Source: Actinomycetes bacterium (lineage in GTDB: Bacteria; Actinomycetota; Actinomycetes; S36-B12; UBA10799). Taken from it: a stretch of 23,952 nt of DNA. The translations under genes were made by a program, and so were the position numbers. Location of the stretch: positions 1 to 23,952 of the forward strand of contig JAKOZM010000040.1 in assembly GCA_029779995.1 (NCBI GenBank), in the 5' to 3' direction. Below are positions 22,735 to 23,952 of the stretch, one piece after another. The notes below the pieces were generated by a model, which was given only the letters and a program-made list of their open reading frames with translations, ran no database searches and had not been told where the DNA came from. The first letter of the stretch is position 1, and every line of letters starts with the position of its first letter.

Positions 22735-23952
22735 GTGAGCGACTTCGACGACTTCATCGATGGCTTTTATCCCTACCGCAAGGAGACGACGACCTACCGG
22801 CGGATCCCCGAGGAACCGCGTGACCGAGCGGAGGTGTTGGCCGAGATCACCTCGATGGCCCACCGCGAGGACGCCACCGGGGACCAGGGCCGGGTGTCGG
22901 GGAGCCTGTACTCCGGGGACCACGAGCATTACGGCTACCTCGGCGAGGTGTTCAGCCAGTTCTCCCACGCGAACGTTCTGCAGCGCGACATGTACCCGTC
23001 GGCGACGAAGTTCGAGGCGGAGATCATCGCGATGGTGCTCGACCTCGTGCACGCCGACGCGGGCGCGTGCGGTGTCATCACCAGTGGCGGCTCAGAAAGC
23101 CTGATCACCGCGCTCTACACATACCGGGAGGCCGCCCGCGAACGCGGTGTCACCCGGCCGAACGTGGTCATGCCGATCACCGCGCACGTGGCCCTGGACA
23201 AGGGGGCCTACTGGATGGATATCGAGGTGCGACACGCGCCGCTGACCGACGCCTACACCGCCGATGTAGCGGCCATGGCCGACCTTATCGACGACCAGAC
23301 CATCGCCCTGGTTGGCTCGGCCGGGGACTACGGCCATGGCCTGATCGACCCGATCCCACAGATCGCCGCATTGGCTCAGGAGCGTGGGATCGGCATGCAT
23401 GTGGACGGTTGCCTGGGGGGCTTCTTGTGGCCGTGGGCGCAGGAACTGGGTTACGACATCGTGCCGTGGGACTTCCGCGTGCCAGGGGTGACCAGCATCT
23501 CCGCGGACACCCACAAGTACGGGTACGCCCTCAAGGGCACCTCGACGCTGCTGTACCGCGACCGCGATCTGCGCCGCCATCAGTACTTCACCTACCCCGA
23601 CTGGCCGGGCGGGCTGTACCTGTCCCCCGGGCTGGCCGGCTCTCGCTCCGGCGGCCTGATCGCCGCGACCTGGGCTGCGATGGTCACCACGGGTCGCAGC
23701 GGCTACCTAGACGCGGCGCGGGCGATCCTGGAGACCGGGGCGGCATTGCGGGACGGGGTGGCGGCCATCGACGGATTGCAGGTCATCGGGGACCCGACCT
23801 TCCTCATCGCGTTCATGGCTGACCGGGACGACCTCGACATCTACCTCGTCAACGACGCTCTGAAGGAGCGTGGGTGGCGCATGAACGCTCTGCAGCTGCC
23901 CGCCGCCCTGCACTTCTGCGTCACCCGACCCAACACCAAACCCGGCGTCATC
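22735..23952 (+). CDS. Sphingosine-1-phosphate lyase-like PLP-dependent enzyme (3' end missing)
   Basis: These are 406 codons of a PLP enzyme running off the right edge. VTSGG-type cofactor loop: GVITSGGSESLITALYTYR. The cofactor aspartate is D224 in HVDGCLGGFLWPW, and the Schiff-base lysine is K261 in SISADTHKYGYALKGTS. The wording of several blocks (MYPSATKFEAEII, DFRVPGVTSISADTHKYG, LAGSRSGGLIAATWAAMV, RGWRMNALQLPAALHFCVT) follows the eukaryotic S1P lyase pattern closely, more than glutamate or aromatic decarboxylases. Unlike the eukaryotic enzymes it has no N-terminal membrane anchor. Its reaction would be cleavage of a phosphorylated long-chain base into fatty aldehyde and phosphoethanolamine; the true substrate is unproven. 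GTG 22735 was chosen as the first start after the divergent gene; its SD is weak. Confidence 0.85.
   Translation, partial: MSDFDDFIDGFYPYRKETTTYRRIPEEPRDRAEVLAEITSMAHREDATGDQGRVSGSLYSGDHEHYGYLGEVFSQFSHANVLQRDMYPSATKFEAEIIAMVLDLVHADAGACGVITSGGSESLITALYTYREAARERGVTRPNVVMPITAHVALDKGAYWMDIEVRHAPLTDAYTADVAAMADLIDDQTIALVGSAGDYGHGLIDPIPQIAALAQERGIGMHVDGCLGGFLWPWAQELGYDIVPWDFRVPGVTSISADTHKYGYALKGTSTLLYRDRDLRRHQYFTYPDWPGGLYLSPGLAGSRSGGLIAATWAAMVTTGRSGYLDAARAILETGAALRDGVAAIDGLQVIGDPTFLIAFMADRDDLDIYLVNDALKERGWRMNALQLPAALHFCVTRPNTKPGVI

Noticed and set aside
22681..23104. Open frames on both strands over the start of the lyase-like gene
   Set aside because: They are composition shadows: the frame from 22735 carries consistent PLP-enzyme motifs to the window edge and the others carry none.
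1..23952. tRNA genes, CRISPR repeats and insertion sequences
   Set aside because: All gaps between genes are short (under about 180 bases) and none contains a cloverleaf-like, repeat-spacer or terminal-repeat pattern that I could see.

Overview
The window reads as a chromosomal segment of a high-GC Gram-positive bacterium (Actinobacteria, order not resolved). Supporting signs are the high GC content with many GTG starts, menaquinone genes, PspC, DUF4229, DUF2510 and DUF222-HNH proteins, and the gene order hemL - phosphatase - thioredoxin lipoprotein - ccdA - resB - ccsB, which I recall from mycobacteria. No tRNA, rRNA, CRISPR array, insertion sequence or origin was seen. No gap without a gene exceeds about 180 bases.

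Layout: (1) 1-321, minus strand: the start of a sugar-type ABC transporter binding lipoprotein, cut by the window edge. (2) 500-3916: menaquinone block, with menC (minus) divergent from menE-menA (plus), a DUF4229 membrane protein convergent with and overlapping menA, and a small PLDc_N-type membrane protein. (3) 3981-7135: envelope-stress module, with a PspC-domain histidine kinase and LuxR-type regulator (minus) divergent from a PspC/LiaF-like membrane protein and a 60-residue membrane protein. Two palindromes built from TCAGG half-sites lie between them. The layout resembles EsrISR of Corynebacterium and LiaFSR of Firmicutes. (4) 7271-8386: a solo DUF222-HNH (13E12-type) protein. (5) 14106 down to 8456, minus strand: hemL followed by a phosphatase and a complete system II cytochrome c maturation set (thioredoxin lipoprotein, CcdA, ResB, CcsB), with junctions of -4 to +10 bases. 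(6) 14181-18084, plus strand: a tightly packed five-gene run: ribbon-helix-helix antitoxin, MazF-like toxin, C69/secernin-type Ntn hydrolase, class III aminotransferase, and an unnamed protein with apparent kinase-like active-site residues. This is the least explained part of the window. (7) 21495 down to 18123, minus strand: fadA-fadB beta-oxidation pair with a palindromic operator candidate. (8) 21598-22693, minus strand: a small lipoprotein and a DUF2510 membrane protein. (9) 22735 to the right edge, plus strand: a sphingosine-1-phosphate-lyase-like PLP enzyme, cut by the edge.

Functionally, regions 2 and 5 supply electron-transport components (menaquinone, haem, c-type cytochromes), region 3 senses envelope state, regions 7 and 9 handle lipid breakdown, and region 6 is an uncharacterised candidate pathway fronted by a toxin-antitoxin pair. 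All family assignments come from reading motifs by eye. No database search was run.
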